NCBI GenBank assembly: GCA_018711985.1
Contig: DVHS01000040.1
Coordinates: forward strand, 1-14,838
DNA from: Egerieenecus merdigallinarum
GTDB lineage: Bacteria; Bacillota; Clostridia; Christensenellales; Aristaeellaceae
DNA: 14,838 nucleotides
Direction: 5' to 3'
The notes under the pieces were generated by a model that did not search any database, was not told the origin of the DNA, and worked only from the letters and a program-made list of their open reading frames with translations. The position numbers and the translations under genes were made by a program. The first letter of the stretch is position 1, and the number at the start of each line of letters is the position of its first letter. Positions 13,767-14,838 of this stretch are shown piece by piece.

Positions 13767-14821
13767 GGGATGGCTCCTTCCGTGCCGGACAGTATCTCCA
13801 GGGCTAGCGCCTTGGGGCGGCGCATGGCGGTGGGAATCGGCAACGCGTTGATTTCATTGGTAGTAGCGAATTGATACCCCGCAGGGGTTGTACCGGAAGC
13901 ATGCAGCAGGTGAAGGCGCATTTCCCACACCTGATGGGTAAACACGTGCCTGGCAGGGCCCAGCGGGCGGATATACGTGCAGCTGAGCCCAAGGGAACGT
14001 TTAAGCGCCTTTACGAGCTGCGCGGGCGTTTTTTCACCCTCCAGCAAAGGGAAAACCCATAGCCCCTGCAACAGGTTCTCCGTCCGCTGACGCAGAAGCA
14101 TGCGGTTCTCCTGCCGGAGAAGAACAACATCATAAGGAAGAAGCCGCGGAGGTGTGGAACGGCTTTTGTGGGGAAGCTCCTCCGCGTCGCCCGTAGCATA
14201 GGCGTTGCACAAGGATGCCAAGGGACAGCGGGTACAGTCCGGCGTGCCGGGACAGCAATGGGATGCGCCCAAGTCCATCAGCGCCTGATTAAAGTCTCCG
14301 GGGCGCTGGGGCGGTATCCAGGAAGCGGCGGTTGCGGTAATCTGCCGGGCCACGGAGGGGACCGCCACGTCCTCCCGGATACCGGCCACCCGGCTGACCA
14401 CGCGGATAACATTGCCGTCCACCGCGGGGCAGGGAATGCCGAAGGCAATGCTGGCAATGGCCCCCGCTGTATAGGGACCGATACCGGTGATGCGCCGCAG
14501 CGCTGCTGGATCGGCAGGCAAGCGGCCGCCGTAGGCGTCCATGACCTGCTGCGCGCCACGGTGCAGGTTTTGCGCACGCCGGTAATAGCCCAATCCCTCC
14601 CAGCATTTGAGCACGTCCTCCAGGGGCGCTTGCGCCAGTGCGGCCAGGGAGGGAAAGCGCGCCATAAAGCGCGGGAAGTACGACCGTACGGTTTCCACCC
14701 GGGTTTGCTGAAGCATGGTTTCCGAGACCCATATGGCGTAGGGGTCTTGTACGCCGCGCCAGGGAAGCTCCCGGTGAAAACGGTCGTACCAGGGCAGCAA
14801 CAAGTGCCCAATTTCTTCCAT
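13757..14821 (-). CDS. mutY: A/G-specific adenine DNA glycosylase MutY
   Basis: 354 aa base-excision repair enzyme that removes adenine mispaired with 8-oxoguanine. Visible features are the catalytic glutamate in SETMLQQTRV (E34), the helix-hairpin-helix ITGIGPYTAG (111-120), and the catalytic aspartate in AVDGNV (D135). The [4Fe-4S] loop has C-x6-C-x2-C-x5-C spacing (C189, C196, C199, C205). A C-terminal Nudix-like 8-oxoG recognition domain (about 228-345) includes HVFTHQVW at 292-299, the place of the FSH loop. Length matches the family. The ATG at 14821 has a perfect AAGGAGGAT (14829-14837) seven bases upstream. Any promoter lies beyond the window. Confidence 0.97.
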   Translation of the reverse strand: MEEIGHLLLPWYDRFHRELPWRGVQDPYAIWVSETMLQQTRVETVRSYFPRFMARFPSLAALAQAPLEDVLKCWEGLGYYRRAQNLHRGAQQVMDAYGGRLPADPAALRRITGIGPYTAGAIASIAFGIPCPAVDGNVIRVVSRVAGIREDVAVPSVARQITATAASWIPPQRPGDFNQALMDLGASHCCPGTPDCTRCPLASLCNAYATGDAEELPHKSRSTPPRLLPYDVVLLRQENRMLLRQRTENLLQGLWVFPLLEGEKTPAQLVKALKRSLGLSCTYIRPLGPARHVFTHQVWEMRLHLLHASGTTPAGYQFATTNEINALPIPTAMRRPKALALEILSGTEGAIPCD

Positions 14822-14838
14822 AGGGTAGATCCTCCTTC

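Overview
The window looks like a chromosomal segment from a moderately GC-rich, anaerobic member of the Firmicutes, probably class Clostridia. The evidence is strong AAGGAGG-type ribosome binding sites, consensus sigma-A promoters with 17-bp spacers, a 2[4Fe-4S] clostridial-type ferredoxin, a RelP/YwaC-type small alarmone synthetase, an FtsA variant of a kind I associate with Clostridia, and PadR plus DUF4097 genes. No tRNA, rRNA, CRISPR array, insertion sequence, attachment site or phage gene was seen.

Layout. (1) 1-3060: an ftsA-ftsZ cell-division operon on the + strand, with a promoter near 147-176 and a terminator hairpin at 3020-3057. (2) 3081-4203: a small secreted protein of unknown function (+) and a Nudix hydrolase (-). 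They overlap tail to tail by 55 bp, and each has its nearest visible terminator beyond the other gene. (3) 4222-6955: a minus-strand block. A beta-CASP metallo-beta-lactamase nuclease and a small (p)ppGpp synthetase form a probable operon from a good promoter. A 56-residue ferredoxin with its own promoter follows. (4) 7012-11028: a minus-strand operon of a MarR regulator and two ABC exporter half-transporters. The two NBDs carry complementary degenerate residues, so they probably form a heterodimer with one weak ATP site. Two inverted repeats just after the -10 box are likely MarR operators. (5) 11115-12634: a divergent + strand operon from a perfect TTGACA-17-TATAAT promoter. It encodes a short PadR regulator and a protein with a HAAS/DUF1700-like N-terminus and a DUF4097 repeat domain carrying nine SGD-type turns. 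(6) 12645-14838: mutY and a THUMP-type rRNA methyltransferase (YpsC/RlmL family), overlapping by 10 bp on the - strand.

How the genes relate. The window is mostly a set of independent housekeeping and accessory operons, not one system. The most suggestive local links are three. The alarmone synthetase sits beside an RNA-type nuclease. A MarR-controlled exporter stands back to back with a PadR-controlled envelope- or stress-type DUF4097 operon, so both divergent promoters share about 110 bp. The secreted-protein and Nudix genes are arranged for mutual antisense transcription. I found no clear evidence of a wholly undescribed system. The least ordinary items are the 89-residue charge-free stretch in the FtsZ linker, the altered FtsA phosphate-2 loop, the convergent antisense pair, and the soluble HAAS-DUF4097 protein.
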